A DNA stretch of 64,000 bases from Macrobrachium rosenbergii (GCF_040412425.1 NC_089743.1:88597471-88661470), one strand, 5' to 3'. Shown: positions 12,324-25,012, counted from the first letter of the stretch. A program made the numbers and translations. The notes: generated by a model from the sequence alone, not told the origin.

Positions 12324-12455
12324 TTGTGCCGGATGGCATGGAGAAGTTCTTGCAGGACACACTGGGTGTAGGTGTGGGACCAGCGGTATCCTAAGAGGAA
12401 GAGCCGCTGCATCTCCTGCTCCAGGAGCCGTAGTTCGTCTGACCCCAGGTCATAT
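12324..12455 (-). CDS. IA-2: IA-2/phogrin-like gene, exon C (helical part of RESP18-homology-like domain)
   Basis: This 132-nt exon follows a strong acceptor (CGGTTCTTCCTCAG) and ends at CACAA|GTAAGT. The first base completes an Arg codon from exon B, 43 codons follow, and two bases (AA) carry into exon D. The peptide begins YDLGSDELRLLEQEMQRLFL and continues through GYRWSHTYTQCVLQELLHAI, an amphipathic helical region. From memory of the family, vertebrate PTPRN has a comparable Leu/Gln-rich segment (QRLQGVLRQLMSQGLSW...) shortly after the conserved Cys region, in the RESP18-homology domain implicated in sorting to dense-core granules. This is the most protein-like exon of the set and helps to fix the gene's identity. 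Confidence 0.8.
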
Positions 12456-14445
12456 CTGAGGAAGAACCGAGATTAGTTATCATACAGATGATCGTGATAA
12501 GGCAGCCATTATCATTAATTCTAAAGAGCCTAAAACGTGTACAAATACGAGTATATAATCTGATGGTCACTCACGATTTTTTTTGTTTGTTTTGTATGTC
12601 CCAATAACCTACTTGTTTCGTGGCAATGTCTTCTAAGTAGCGTAGATTCGAATCATAATTGGGGAGAGGAATGTCTTCATGATCATGTATAGCTGACACA
12701 ACTGTCAGACTAAAAGTTCCGATCTTTCGTTCCCACATCAACTGCTATCTTCTACTCGTTTCAAACAATACATGTATTGTTCGAAAGGCCTTCTGTTTGC
12801 ACAGAGGTCTTCTTTTTTTCATTAGTGTCATGGATACACTCACGTTAGCAACAACACCCAGAGATCTTTTTCTTACAAACAATAATAATCCAAGGAATTA
12901 ACGTCAAGTAGATGCAAGGAAGATGGGAAAGGAATGGGCACGATTCTGAAGGTTCTATGAAAATGTAAGGAGCGATCTAATCTTTCTTGAGTAGTTAGAG
13001 GGGTGGCAGTCAATGGTTGGTCTCTGGTTTTACCTATATCCGAACACACACATACAATAATATTTATATGTATATATATATGTGTATATATATATATATT
13101 TATTTAACAGATAAATAGCCGAAAAAGTGGTTTCTGCTATGATTTCAGACAAAAAATAATTGGAAGGCACCTTCCTGACCTGTTGTTTGTGTGAATATGA
13201 CTAAACAGTATACTTCCCTTGCTCCTAAAAATGTCGATTTTTTTGTAATTTTCATCTTATCTATCCGATTACTAACATATTCGGAGACATGCGTGAGTTT
13301 TGATGTGTTGATAGACACAAATAAATACATGCACTGTCTAAATTTTTTCCTATTCTTTCTGTTTAATATGAACATGTTTCTAAACTTGTGTTAATCAAGT
13401 GACATTAACTGCCAAACCAGTATACGATTAAGCATAAAGAAAACTTGGAAATAAGAGGCAGGAAGCAGTGGTGGCAAAAATATCTAGCACTTCAATATAA
13501 AAGGAAACATCAGAAGTCATTTAAAAGAGAGTTCTAAGCTGAACTACGAAAGACAGTGGTAAGATTTATAAGGAAACGCCTTAAATATAAGTCTACCTTG
13601 TCTGGCATCTTTTGATCTGGCACGTTTTCTTTGACAAGAAAAGAAAATGGTTACGACTTATGTACAGGGGTGACTAAATTAATCCATCTAACGTCCCTGT
13701 ATACTGAACTAAATTTACCAGACTTTACCAGTTTGGGGTTAACTCTTAAAAAGAAATGTACCTTAGTTACTCACGTTTTTTGTGCGTTTTGCATTTTAGC
13801 TGACATTCAGTATGGTAATAAATGATAATCGATCGCAAAAACTGATGAAAAAAAGGCTATGACTATAAGATGGATTAAGCAAAAATAAAACTGGTTTGAA
13901 ACATGGAATAAAAATCAATGCGGAAGTAACGCCTTAAAAGAATTTAAAAATTAAACAACCTAACAGATTAACTGAAGAGTTAATGGTGCTAGCGTGCTAC
14001 TAACAAGGTAAACGTCGACCTTGAGTTTAATCACTATTAACGATTTATGATGTTAAAAAAAGTTCTTGTGAATCGTCATCCCATCATTCCAATGGTTGGC
14101 AAAGTAAATGTATCATTTTCATCACAAATTATGTTTAACGTATTTTGCTCAGCAGGGTCGTTGCTCATGTCATTCGGAGTTAAGTATCAGAAAAAACCTT
14201 ATATATCTGCATGTTCATGGTACACATGGTTAGGCCACTTTTGTTGCTTGATGAATAATAAAGTGGATGGCATGTTTGATTAACAAGTAAAACCTGAATT
14301 GTTGGACTCCTTGTTCGACGACATTTATTATTTATACTCTTATAACTTCACGTCTGTTCCATGAACTGGACTTACTACTTTTATTCATGTACACCAAATG
14401 TCATCTTCATCTGATATTCTTCCTGATTTTATTAAATGATAAAAT

Positions 14446-14447
<2 letters not shown>

Positions 14448-14529
<82 letters not shown>
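14448..14529. repeat. (GA)n microsatellite
   Basis: About 40 AG units in the intron between IA-2 exons C and B. Confidence 0.97.
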
Positions 14530-14532
<3 letters not shown>

Positions 14533-14767
14533 CTTCTTTTTCAACAAGTATGAATTGCTGGTTTTTGAAGGAGAAAATCAAATTAAATCCTATTAATGTA
14601 TTTCCGTTTTCAAGGTGACTGGAAAAAAATTAGAATGTAACCTGAGGTCACTAAATGACAACCCTTAGAGACTATTGGATGATGATTCATTCTATTAAAT
14701 AACAAAATTAAGCCATACAAAGATAAACGTAAATCAAGTTTCATACCGATTTACAAACTCAGACACC

Positions 14768-14769
<2 letters not shown>

Positions 14770-14836
<67 letters not shown>
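14770..14836. repeat. (GA)n microsatellite
   Basis: About 33 GA units, followed by a G-rich stretch (GGAGGTGGGGGTGGGG). Confidence 0.97.
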
Positions 14837-14838
<2 letters not shown>

Positions 14839-15294
14839 GTGGGGGTGGGGTCGGAGGTGCAGGCATAGCATTATCTTTCCGGAATAACGATTACGACAAC
14901 AATTTTATATAAGTGATAAATGGGCGGAGCAAGCGAAGCTATATCATTCGGTATATATACATAAATATAAAACATTACTTCTTCCACAAACAGAACTAGA
15001 TATTTCTTTCAAGTGACACATTTTACCACAAATGTATTGCTCGGGTTCAAAAGAATTATGGGCCTCCTATGAATAGCCGTAGCCGTTATTCAAGAGGTCC
15101 ATTGCAATAATGATGAGAAATATCACAACAAAAATTACTAAATTGTAAAGCAATGGCCGAACAACAATTTCATTTTATTTGCATTCCATATATTTCGCAA
15201 ACACGAGTATTTCGATAAAAAAATGGAACAATGCCAGCTATTCTGCAGGGCTCAGTTGTTTAAAAGCAAGGAAGACCTGGTATTTATCTGCCTA

Positions 15295-15295
<1 letters not shown>

Positions 15296-15337
<42 letters not shown>

Positions 15338-15355
15338 TAATAATAATAATAATAT
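15296..15355. repeat. (AAT)n microsatellite
   Basis: AAT repeat with one register shift, in an IA-2 intron. Confidence 0.95.
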
Positions 15356-15528
15356 TGAGAGTGATGGCTACATCAGCTGCATTCAGTTTCTATAGAGTTT
15401 TCTCTATCTTTGTGATAATCATGCCGGTCACTTGCCGATGTTTGTCATATTTTGAGAGGAAAGCAGTTTCAAAATTTGGATATTTCTTATTTCTGCCGGA
15501 TGCGCTATATTAAATTTTAGTGGCAAAG

Positions 15529-15712
15529 TAACGACGATGGTAACTGAAATATGGAGTCCACCCTCCGTGGAGTTTTCCTACTTTTGACGTGTTCGTGTTT
15601 AGCAGAGCCTAAGTGAAACGTACTACAGTACAGTAGGTCAGCCCTGAAGATTTTCTTTTAAAGTACAACTCCACGGGGGATGAACGCCAGATTTCAGTTA
15701 CCATCGTCGTTA
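15529..15712. mobile_element. MITE-like element with ~45-bp TIRs and TA target duplication
   Basis: The left end reads ACGACGATGGTAACTGAAAT from 15531 and its reverse complement closes the element at 15710. Similarity continues inward past a CCGTGGAGTT motif (about 45 bp of imperfect inverted repeat). TA lies immediately outside each end (15529-15530 and 15711-15712), as expected for a Tc1/mariner-type target-site duplication. The interior of about 90 bp has no open frame. I infer a non-autonomous DNA transposon; family unknown. Confidence 0.72.
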
Positions 15713-15860
15713 CTCTGTAACTAGTATACTGCATCCGTCAGGAATAAAATCAACCAAGTTTGCAACTGCTTTCCTCTCCAAGAATGACAAACATTAGCGA
15801 GTTACTGGCAGAATGCAGTAAGCCTGAAAAATCAGTTATCAGAATGACAGACAAAACTAA

Positions 15861-15964
<104 letters not shown>

Positions 15965-16240
15965 TAATGCAGCTATCACTTTCAATACTACATGCTTAAT
16001 AGAGGGTCTTCTACATACATACAATAGAAATAATAACATTTACAATGCTATGCACATAAATACTGCATAATAACAATATACATCATGATGTGAAACTCGA
16101 TTTTTAATAGCTCATTAGTTTCCCGGCATGCATAACATTCCCTCTTGTCTTATGCTAGTTCTCTGGTCATAAAGGTGGTAGTGGTAAATGTAATTAATGG
16201 ATGGAAAACCGAAAACAACAGTAGGAAATTAAACACTCAC

Positions 16241-16301
16241 CTGTGAAGATCATCCTCGCGGTAGTGGCCATAGTGTGGCAGGCAGTGGCCGAACGCATGG
16301 T
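16241..16301 (-). CDS. IA-2: IA-2/phogrin-like gene, exon B
   Basis: This 61-nt exon lies between the acceptor TTATCTCTTTGCAG and the donor CACAG|GTGAGT. Its first two bases (AC) complete an Asp codon begun by the G at the end of exon A. Nineteen codons follow (HAFGHCLPHYGHYREDDLH), and two bases (AG) carry into exon C, giving Arg. With exon A it forms C-FDD-HAFGHC, comparable to the vertebrate IA-2 pattern C-x-x-DGLFGQC. The Cys here is therefore likely one of the conserved cysteines of the RESP18-homology domain. The exon is too short for simple ORF searches; phase agreement with both neighbours is the key evidence. Confidence 0.8.
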
Positions 16302-16924
16302 CTGCAAAGAGATAAATAAAACTGTACTGAAAAGCTTTCAGTCACACTTTGACAATATCGGTGCAGATATATAGATATATCTGTACTAATATTGTATTAA
16401 TATATACTAATATATAGATATATCTATATATAGATAGATAGATAGACTGCGTGTGTACAGCTCGGTATGCTAGGAAGAAACCCACAGGTCTGGCAAATTA
16501 AGCTGAATGCTGCCCTGTTGAAATGATTGCACATTCCGTAGGTGTCTTTCCGTTCTTCGACCTCTTAAATGTCATCCTTATATCCTCAACTCTGCGTCAA
16601 TCAGCTCTGTCCTTATTCTGTCTTCCATGCTCAACAAGTCTAAATATACTGGTTCCACTGACCACAGACTGTATTCGCTTCTGACAATACTTCCCGTTTT
16701 CTTTTTTATTCTGCGATGTCCTTGTTCACTAAATTTTCTCTGCATTTACTTCCCGCTTGAGCAACTTCTTCTCTCTAACATTCTTTCACCTCTACTTTTA
16801 TTTCTAACTTTTTTTTCCACTTTCATTTTTGCCTATCTTCTCTATTGTCTTAGATACTTGCAAATGATCTCTTCTGCCATGGAACTGCATTCACAATATC
16901 TCTTCTTTTCACTACTTAAAGCCA

Positions 16925-16942
16925 TTTCACACCCACACTATT

Positions 16943-16973
<31 letters not shown>

Positions 16974-17339
16974 TTAACTACAAAAGAGCAGGCTATATAA
17001 AGAGGACAGAATAGTCCCCTAAAAAAAGTGCTTCCTGCATCGTGACTTCATTTTCCTTTTTGCCAAGACTTATTGCTTTTGTAAACAGTTATCACAATTA
17101 TTAAGAGCATATATATTTTTAATCTATAATAACACACAATGAACTCTAAAACGTCCAAGAAAATGATCCTAATCCAACTATCCGATACATGTAAAACGTA
17201 TTCATTCAACTGGAAACTTTCTACACCAACTTTAAGGTAAAAGAATATTAGAGAAAAGTAGGAAAGAAAGATTTACTGTAAAAAAATCTCTCCCACTCCG
17301 CCCAGACCATTTAAAATAAAAAAAAATCCACTGAAAAAA

Positions 17340-17397
<58 letters not shown>

Positions 17398-17680
17398 CAA
17401 AGAGGTTATGAGTTGATCAAATATTTATAAAGGAAGACCTTGACATTAAGGCAGTCTCCCGCTTTATGAACCGTCTGAAAAATGAAATAAGTTCTTGTCC
17501 AAGTCTAAATTAATTGGAAATCATTTGGCCTAAGCGCGCAGTTCAGAATATTATAGACTACCTCCTAAAGTGCTATACAGTTTATCATTTTTCTACTGAA
17601 TGAGTACCATTGCAATAATAACAACAAATAACAATAACAACAAAGTACCTCAATAAAGATTATATTAACAAATACAAGAG
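16925..17680. other. Intronic stretch with short microsatellites
   Basis: It holds (TATG)n at about 16943-16971 and (GA)n at 17343-17395. Nothing else is recognised. This is the beginning of the 24-kb intron between IA-2 exons A and B. Confidence 0.6.
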
Positions 17681-17990
17681 TTCCTCGCTGGACGAGTCGG
17701 TAGAGCGCTCGCTAGCACTCTGCTAGGCCCGAGTTCGAGTCTCCGACCGGCCAATGAAGAATTGGGGGGGAATTTATTTCTGGTGATAGAAATTCATTTC
17801 TCGCTATAATGTGGTTCGGATTCCACAATTAGCTGTAGGTCCCGTTGCTAGGTAACCAATTGGTTCTTAGCCACGTAAAATAAGTCTCACCCTTCGGGCC
17901 AGCCCTCTCTAGGAGAGCTGTTAATCAGCTCAGCGGGCTGGTTAAACTAAGGTATCCTTAACTCTCTACCAAAAATAACAAAAACGAAAA
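17681..17990 (+). mobile_element. SINE 1: tRNA-derived SINE with LINE A-type 3' tail
   Basis: The head resembles a tRNA gene: an A-box-like TGGACGAGTCGG (17689-17700) and a B box AGTTCGAGTCT (17732-17742) at normal pol III spacing. A body of about 130 bp follows. The 3' part CTTCGGGCCAGCCCT (from 17892), then GAGAGCTGTTAATCAGCTCA, matches the reverse complement of the LINE A 3' ends at 61.88 kb and 22.07 kb. This tail can fold as an outer CCAGCC/GGCTGG stem enclosing GAGCTG-TTAAT-CAGCTC. An A-rich end follows. It appears full length and lies in the 24-kb IA-2 intron. Confidence 0.85.
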
Positions 17991-20960
17991 GCTTTGTAAG
18001 AAACTCAATCCTTAGCTTTGCCCTCTCATCCCATAGAACAATGACTTCCATTTTGCTCTGACAACAAATCATTATCGAACCCTCCGTCATTCACCTTTCG
18101 TTCGCTGTTAGTTGGTGTCATAAACATAACTGGAAAGATAAAAGAATATCAAGATGCGTGGCATATTTTCCCTCCCTTTCGGAAATTTTACCCCAACAAA
18201 CACCAGTCACAACAATGACAAATATATTTTCACTATAACCAAACCAAAAATTGTTTCCTTTTCTGTAAAAAAGCAGAGGCCGGTGGGATGGGCAACTTAA
18301 TGCTCTCTTCCGCCAAGTCCGAATAACACAAGTGAAAGTAATAAAGAAGGGGCTTAACTGCGAAAGAGTGAAGTGATAGCTTTTTCTGTTACAGTCTCTG
18401 AAAGGTATGAAAGTTACAAAAATCGGAAAAACGTGAAAAGAATGAGAATTCTTAAGCCTACAAAAAAATTACCGAACCGTAAACCCGGAAAAGCACAGCC
18501 GATTTCTAGAGAATAAATGTGGGAAGAGTTGTGTTCCAGAGCCCTTTCGTCCTGAATACGTCAAAACCACTGCAAGACCGTTGGAATGAAAGCACAGCAA
18601 TAGTATATAAGTAAAAGAAGGAATAAAATGGCAAATTCCATCAACTGAGAAAATCAGCTGATCAAAGCTATCCTTCCCTCACAGCAACGCTCTCCTAACA
18701 CACCAGCACCTCCTTGCATCTGGTGAAACTTCGCGCAGACTGCTAATAAGTAACCTTTCGATACAACGCATTCCCTCGAAGAAAAGGTTCATCATGTGAA
18801 AACAAAAACTCCAGACGACAGACGAAGTCATCCCCCCCTCCTCTCCCGCCTCTCTTTTCATTCTTCTCAAAGGACGGGAAAGAGTGCCGGAGGGAGAGAA
18901 GAGAGCAGAGGACAAGAAGCAATCAATATCGCCATGGACAACATATTCGACTGAGGAGGAGAAAAAGACGAGGAAGAAGAGGAAGAAAAGAAAGCCGCCT
19001 CCTTCAACTCCTCGTGAAACACAGTCATCCTATGGGGTAGTGGTGCTGGTCTCCCCGATTCTTCTTTTCAGACGGGTGCCACTTGCTGGGGGAGTGGGAG
19101 GGAGGGGGGGAGGGGGAGAGAGAACGGGTATGTGGGAAGGGGGGGGGCTACTGCACTAGTGCCACCAAACCATTCCAGTGACCCAGTGCCACCCCAATCG
19201 CGCCAGTGCCATTCACACCCAGGGAACCTACGTGCCTACCTACGATCGTTGAAGGCTCGGAGTTCTATATTCACCTATGTACTGTAGAATGTTGTGCGTT
19301 TTCTCACTTGTATTGCGATTAAATCAGTATTCTTTTAATATTTTTTTTCAAATTATAAGCTTATGCAACGCATTATGATAATAGCGTCTTACTGTATTTC
19401 ATTTGATGTTCATCTCGTATCGTGTTACTAATCCCTTTGTGTGTAACTTCTGCACAATGTATGGACCTTGCCGATGCTGCGATGCTAAAAGGACGACGAG
19501 GAATGTCGAGTAAGCGAATTCTCAAGAGGCGAAATTCAACATTAAAAAGCTTCGTCAGACCCTTCACCTCCCCCGCAAGGTCATGTCACCGGGCCGGGAG
19601 CGCCGCCCACACACAATGACAGCAGATGTTTGGAAGTCTCCCTCACGTCCCCCAAACCCCCATTACCATGTCACTGTTCCATACGCACTACCCACACACC
19701 CTTCAAGGTTTGAGGCCCTCCTCTGGAATTTGCAGTTTTTTCTTTCTCGCGTGTTGTACCCTACTTGGAGGGACTTTATTTTAGTAATAATACAACGTCC
19801 ACAAAGACTACAGGAAGAGATAGAAAAAAAATCTAAGGAAGATTTGGATTGAACGTAATCGCGTGGGGAAAGTTCATGGACTGAAGCGAAAGATAAAGGG
19901 GTGAGATAATGATCAAAACCGAACAAAAGAGGAACGGAAGGTTCCGGCAAACTGTCACCTAGATAAAGAACGTTATGAACGATGGACCGACAAAAACTGA
20001 GTCTTAGAAAAATAAGAATAGTCACTTGGATTTCTCTTATTAGTTCAGTGATATTGAAAAGGTCTTCCATGATCATAAACCCCACTTCGGTAACATAACA
20101 ACAGTGGTATAGGTTTGCATTTTACCAGGTGGAAGATACCACACACAAATCCTAAAATTCCTCATAATAAAATTCTGGAGATTTTAATTACCAACGTCTG
20201 TTTCAAAATAAGTTGACTTAAATAAATGATTTTATATACCATGCATTCACTCATGAGCTCATTTTAGATACTATAATACTGTCGTTTATCAACGGATGAT
20301 TTTTATACTTTCTTGGAAGCCTATTATATCTCTTTCATACATGAGTAAAAAAAACACATGTGATTTTGTGCATTCACGTATACATGTGTGGCATTCCCTT
20401 TAACGAACATTTGTCGCTTGTGCATCCGTTCCTCGAACTATTAATTCCTATTTGAACTAAAACACGCACAAGAATTACACTTAAGCCCGTGTATGTTCTG
20501 TGTGGGATTTCATAACCTGCATCCCGTAGTAAGGAAACAATTTAGACACCAGCCCACCATTTGTTAGGCAAAGTGTATGAGGTCAGAGTCGGGTCCCATT
20601 AAGAACTCCATCAAAACTTCTGTAATGTTCGTGCATTCATTATTAACTTCATTATGACCTTCATTAGGCAGAGAGCCTAAAAAGATTCGTAAGAAATCTC
20701 TGCTGTCGCTTAAGGGAGGTTGATGATATCGATTGTCATGGCAGGTTTTGTTTAATTCATTGCGAAGATAATGCGAACGACAACCATGACATTAAGCCGC
20801 GGAACGTGAATTCGTTACTAATGATTTTGAAGGAATTTATTCATTAAAGTACCAAAGGAAATGGAAAGAAAGAATAAAAGGGGAAAATTCCGTCTATTCA
20901 TTTCAAGATGAAATAATGAAAATAACGAAAAGTCTCGCGTTCGGAGGTCTGTCTGTGAGT
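17991..20960. other. Intronic stretch, partly GC-rich, nothing recognised
   Basis: No exon was found. At 18880-19240 the sequence is purine-rich, then G-rich, followed by several CCAGTGCCACC-like phrases (19160-19215), probably degenerate short repeats. The open frames here, including the minus frame at 19663-20085, show no recognisable family. Confidence 0.45.
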
Positions 20961-21019
20961 TTTGGGAAAGAAGGGTGGGCCACAGCGCGCACGTGGCATT
21001 TTAGGTAATAACTCCGGAG

Positions 21020-21060
21020 TGACGCAGGCTGTGACGTCACGCGGCAAGACTGTGACGTCG
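21020..21060. promoter_or_regulatory. Cluster of three TGACG motifs including a full CRE palindrome
   Basis: TGACGCAG (21020), the perfect palindrome TGACGTCA (21032-21039) and TGACGTCG (21053) occur within 41 bp of locally CpG-rich sequence. TGACGTCA is the canonical CREB/ATF site. It lies deep in the long IA-2 intron; regulatory function is inference. Confidence 0.4.
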
Positions 21061-21320
21061 ACGGCTAGGAAAAATAGGTGCCCATTAGGGATTTTAAACG
21101 CAATAAAAATGTGTGTTCCTGCGATATTCAAGTCTGAATCACGCAAGGGTTAAGATTAATAGCATACAACCTTGCTTCTAATAATCACTTATCAAATAAA
21201 ATTTGTTACGGTCACTATTACTTCTCGCCAAGGCACATTTATTCATATAAACAGACTATTTGGGAAATTAGCATCTCTTTCCATCGAGTTGTCTTCAACA
21301 CTGACTGACTGACTTTCTCC

Positions 21321-21323
<3 letters not shown>

Positions 21324-21378
<55 letters not shown>
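21324..21378. repeat. (CT)n microsatellite
   Basis: About 27 CT units in the long IA-2 intron. Confidence 0.97.
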
Positions 21379-21380
<2 letters not shown>

Positions 21381-22036
21381 GCCTGTCCACTTCTGGTGAT
21401 CTCGAGTAGCACATATTTTCTTAACTTTTTTTGCTTCGCTATGGTCGTCAACATTATTGTATTATATTATATTACTGACCAGTCTCTCGTCGTAGCAATG
21501 CTAAAACGATTCCGTTATCTTCATCTCACATTATGAGCTGATTGCATTAGACTCAGTCACTTAATTCTGGTTTTCCTCAGCCTTCGGCATGTACCATGGT
21601 CAAACTTCCCCTCCTGAGGTTTGAGTCTGCAGCGGATGATCCATAATGCTCGGTTTTCTTCCTCGCTATTCGCACACAACCATCGGTAGCTTGAGGGTAT
21701 CATCAGCTTTAACTTTGGGAATCATATACTGACCCAGCTAAGGTAGCGAACTGAGCAGAATCTTTTGCCATTCGTGTGGATTCACATATAACACGTTTGC
21801 GCCTGACTCTTGGTCATGCAAGGTATTAGGAGTAAATATGTTTTATTATGTGAGGCCCCACGCGAAAATAAAACTTGCAAATGGATCATTAACGTGAAAA
21901 TCTCGACAATCTGCAGCTCAATGAATAAAAAAAGGATTTGAGAAAAGTCTGAATTTTTCAGTAATGCATTCAAAGAACTGCATAAATAGCTGACTGACTG
22001 TCTTTAAGAAAAATTACATGAACGTTTATGTAAAAG

Positions 22037-22340
22037 TCTTATTATTCTTATTATCAAAATATTTCAACCAGAACACTGAGCTGATTAACAGCTCTCACAA
22101 GGCTGGCCCGAAGGATTAAAATGGAATGGAGTACCAGGTCTAAGCCATAGGCTAAGCACTGGGACTAAATGATGAATGAATAATGAAACTTTAAAAATAT
22201 GCAGAAAGGCATATGCTTCCACACTAGATTACAAGCACACATTAAATACATTTACTCAAGTTTCAGCAGTGCAATTAAAAAAGTAAATAAAGCTGACTAA
22301 TGATAAAATTCTGAATAACTCAAGATTTTTTAAAATTCTG
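22037..22340 (-). mobile_element. LINE A: 5'-truncated copy consisting of 3' UTR only
   Basis: About 270 bp are closely similar to 61865-62130, including GAGCTGATTAACAGCTCTCA, GGCTGGCCCGAAGGATTAAA, the block around GGGACTAAATGATGAATGAA, and CTGACTAATGATAAAATTCT. The minus-strand orientation is set by the LINE A coding part at 62.1-63.7 kb. The 3' end runs into an AAT-rich tail (22037-22057). There is no coding sequence. This second copy shows LINE A is a multi-copy family. Confidence 0.85.
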
Positions 22341-24790
22341 ATTTTTTTATATTATTTGCCCCGTGGGATTTTGTATTTTTATAAATTGCTTTTCATACTT
22401 TATCAATTAATTTACATTTCCTCATGAATATTAAGGTGAGTCAATTGAGAACGTTGCAGACTGATAAAACTTCACCAATGGTGTTTCAAAAGTTGATAAC
22501 CGATGTATGTTATATTTTGGGCGTCGCATAACACATGTTTAACTATTGTATCACTTTGCATTCTGAGCATTCAGGCTGAACAACGAGGCTGCTCATCAGT
22601 GCCCATGTGTCGAACGAGTATAGCCTATTCGGAGACGTGTATTGGTGCGCGCATATCTCTCTCTCTCTCTTTACTGATGCTGATGAACTCCATTTTTACC
22701 AACTCCAGGTTTATTTGTAACCCATCGTTTTAGGTTCTTCATACCATTCATTTTTGCGTTTGTTTATAATGCCTACTTTTATATGTCTGTTATATAATCG
22801 TTAACTGGGATATTTACATTAGATCGTGTTATATGGGCTGTTTCTTTAGCTGCCTTAACAGACTCTTCATTTCCCTCAATCCCTACATGGGTAGAATCCA
22901 ACATATTTCTATATTTTTTTCATTATTATATAATTTATGGAGTAAATAACTCTCTGTTGTACAATGTTATTTTTTGGTTTGTAACTCTGAATGGCTTTGA
23001 ATGATTAAAAAAAAAAACTTGAGTTAGGGCCGTACAATGCTGCACTTGAGACTTGACGCTACAACGGGAGAATCTGTAAGCGAGTCTGCCCTCTTGAGTG
23101 TTACCAAGCTTAATTCTATCACCTTTCATCCACCAATATCAAGATATTCTCCCTTCTTATTCAGTCGAGCAACTGGCTGTTTTGTTCTTTCCTTATATCG
23201 TTCGTAAAATAGGATACAAAACACTTGAGGTTTCGTGTAAGATCTCCATTAAACATAGTCAGAATGAAACTTTATTGTGTGAACAACTGCAAAAGACCTA
23301 TCGATGAAAACAACCAAATCTTAACAGAACGTAAAGTCGGGATGTCTGAAGTTATAATCGTCCCCTTAAGTTTAAGTGGCGTAACTATTGTTACACATTC
23401 TGAGCACAGAAATAATAGTCTCATCATGAAACATTTTTCCTTATTCTTCAGCATCAAAGAACAGAATTACACTGTATATACTGTTATCACCAATCTTTGA
23501 AATTACTTGAATTAATGAAGGCTCCGCATTATACTAACTAGCATAATAATTAAGGATGATGATATCCAGTCTGTTTACGCTGATGATAATCTTATAATTA
23601 CTGGTAAATACAGCTGAATGATAATGATGTCAAGTTAATGATTTTCTGATTTGTACAATGAAACCATTACGAGTCAAAATCATCAAATTACTTTCCAGGC
23701 AATGTGTGCACAGAATCAAGTTTTTTTTTTTTTTACGTTTAGAAAGATATATTTGGAAAAAGGAATATTCCTAGATTAATCCTTTACTAGGCAAAATCAG
23801 GGGGAGCAAATTAAAACAAACTTGCTCCTGTCTGGGAATGTTATTTATGGTATGTATTTCAAATTTACAACTGGCAGGGAAGGTGATTCTTAGTAGACAT
23901 GGAGCGAAAAATCGTGTCGACATTTCCAAGTTTGCAGATTAACGAGGATAGTCTCCCCAAAGTTTGTACCGCTGAAGTTTGTGCCACCGTTTCTCACTCC
24001 TTTTAAGAAAGGGGTCTTTTTTGTAGTCTGCATTATCTTGATAATTCCTGAATCTTGTTTCACAGCAATAATTACAACATCTTCATCGTCAACAATGCTA
24101 GCTCAATGTCAGGTCAACAACAGAAATATAAATAAAAATAATAGAAATCATACTAAAAAAACATATTTATATTCTCAAGAAATAACATTTCAGGAATCGT
24201 GAAGCAATGCTGGTAACTCCACGATATTTACAACGTTGTCTTTTCACATCTCTTGAAGTCCACAATAATAATATTAGTAATAATAATATAAACCGCAATG
24301 CGCATCTAGATATTTTTTCGTGTGTAATACAGACAGTCTAAGGGGAATATATACTAAGCTTAGGCTTGCCATTTTTCGTCCCAAGGGCCAGCCTCTCTTA
24401 TAACTGGCCCTTAAGTAAGTATGCAAATGAAGGTATCTTATTCAAAGCTTTGGAACCTGCCGTCTCAAGGCTCTCTTATATACCGTCATTTTTGACAGTA
24501 GCCTATGGGTATACATTAGCGATAATAATGTCAATGGTGAATAAATGATCCGGTTGATGCAAATACTGTATTATGAGCAATGTCCTCAAGAACTAGTGCA
24601 ATTCACTCGCACGGTTGTCGCTGGATTGTTGCGTAATCTGCATTTTTGTTACTTTCTTGTGTAAATGGTGATTTGTTTCCCACAACATGACCTGAATGAG
24701 TTACAAACTTCAGTGCTCTACCTTCAATGTTATTTAAGGAGAGTTACGAGTAAAATTTACCCACACACACATATATAAATATATGTATAT
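22341..24790. other. Intronic stretch, nothing recognised
   Basis: AT-rich sequence without splice-supported exons or mobile-element signatures I recognise. The overlapping open frames around 23098-23500 on both strands have no family resemblance. Confidence 0.45.
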
Positions 24791-24794
24791 AATT

Positions 24795-25012
24795 TTACGG
24801 TTTTTGGGATCAGGTACTTACCCACAAGGCCCTCCTAAACCCTGGTAGTGATCCACCACAGTCATCTAAATACTAGGTGCATAGCTCTCAGCTTAGGTCG
24901 ACAGAGGGACAATGGGTATTTAACAGATTATACCCATCAGTCCTGTTTCACCAGGATTCGAACCTGGGCACCCTTGCCTGGTAGGTGAACACCAATCCCA
25001 TTAACGTGTGTG
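24795..25012 (-). mobile_element. SINE 3: tRNA-derived SINE
   Basis: On the minus strand, a perfect B box GGTTCGAATCC (24964-24954) sits in a tRNA-like arm (CCAGGTTCGAATCCTGG pairs around it). The tRNA-like head would start near 25010. A unique body of about 150 bp follows and ends near ACCGTAAAATTATATA at the AT-rich border. The A box is only weakly recognisable. No second copy is in the window, so family status is inference from the pol III box and structure. Confidence 0.55.

Noticed and set aside
17681..17760. Possible genuine tRNA gene
   Set aside because: It has pol III A and B boxes but cannot be folded into a convincing full cloverleaf, has no terminator after the tRNA part, and continues into a SINE body with a LINE-type tail.
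18884..19159. Plus frame rich in Lys/Arg then Gly
   Set aside because: Produced by a purine-rich then G-rich low-complexity stretch; no domain or splice support.
19663..20085. 140-codon minus frame
   Set aside because: No recognisable motif, no splice sites consistent with IA-2 phase, and composition matching surrounding intron; left as unsupported.
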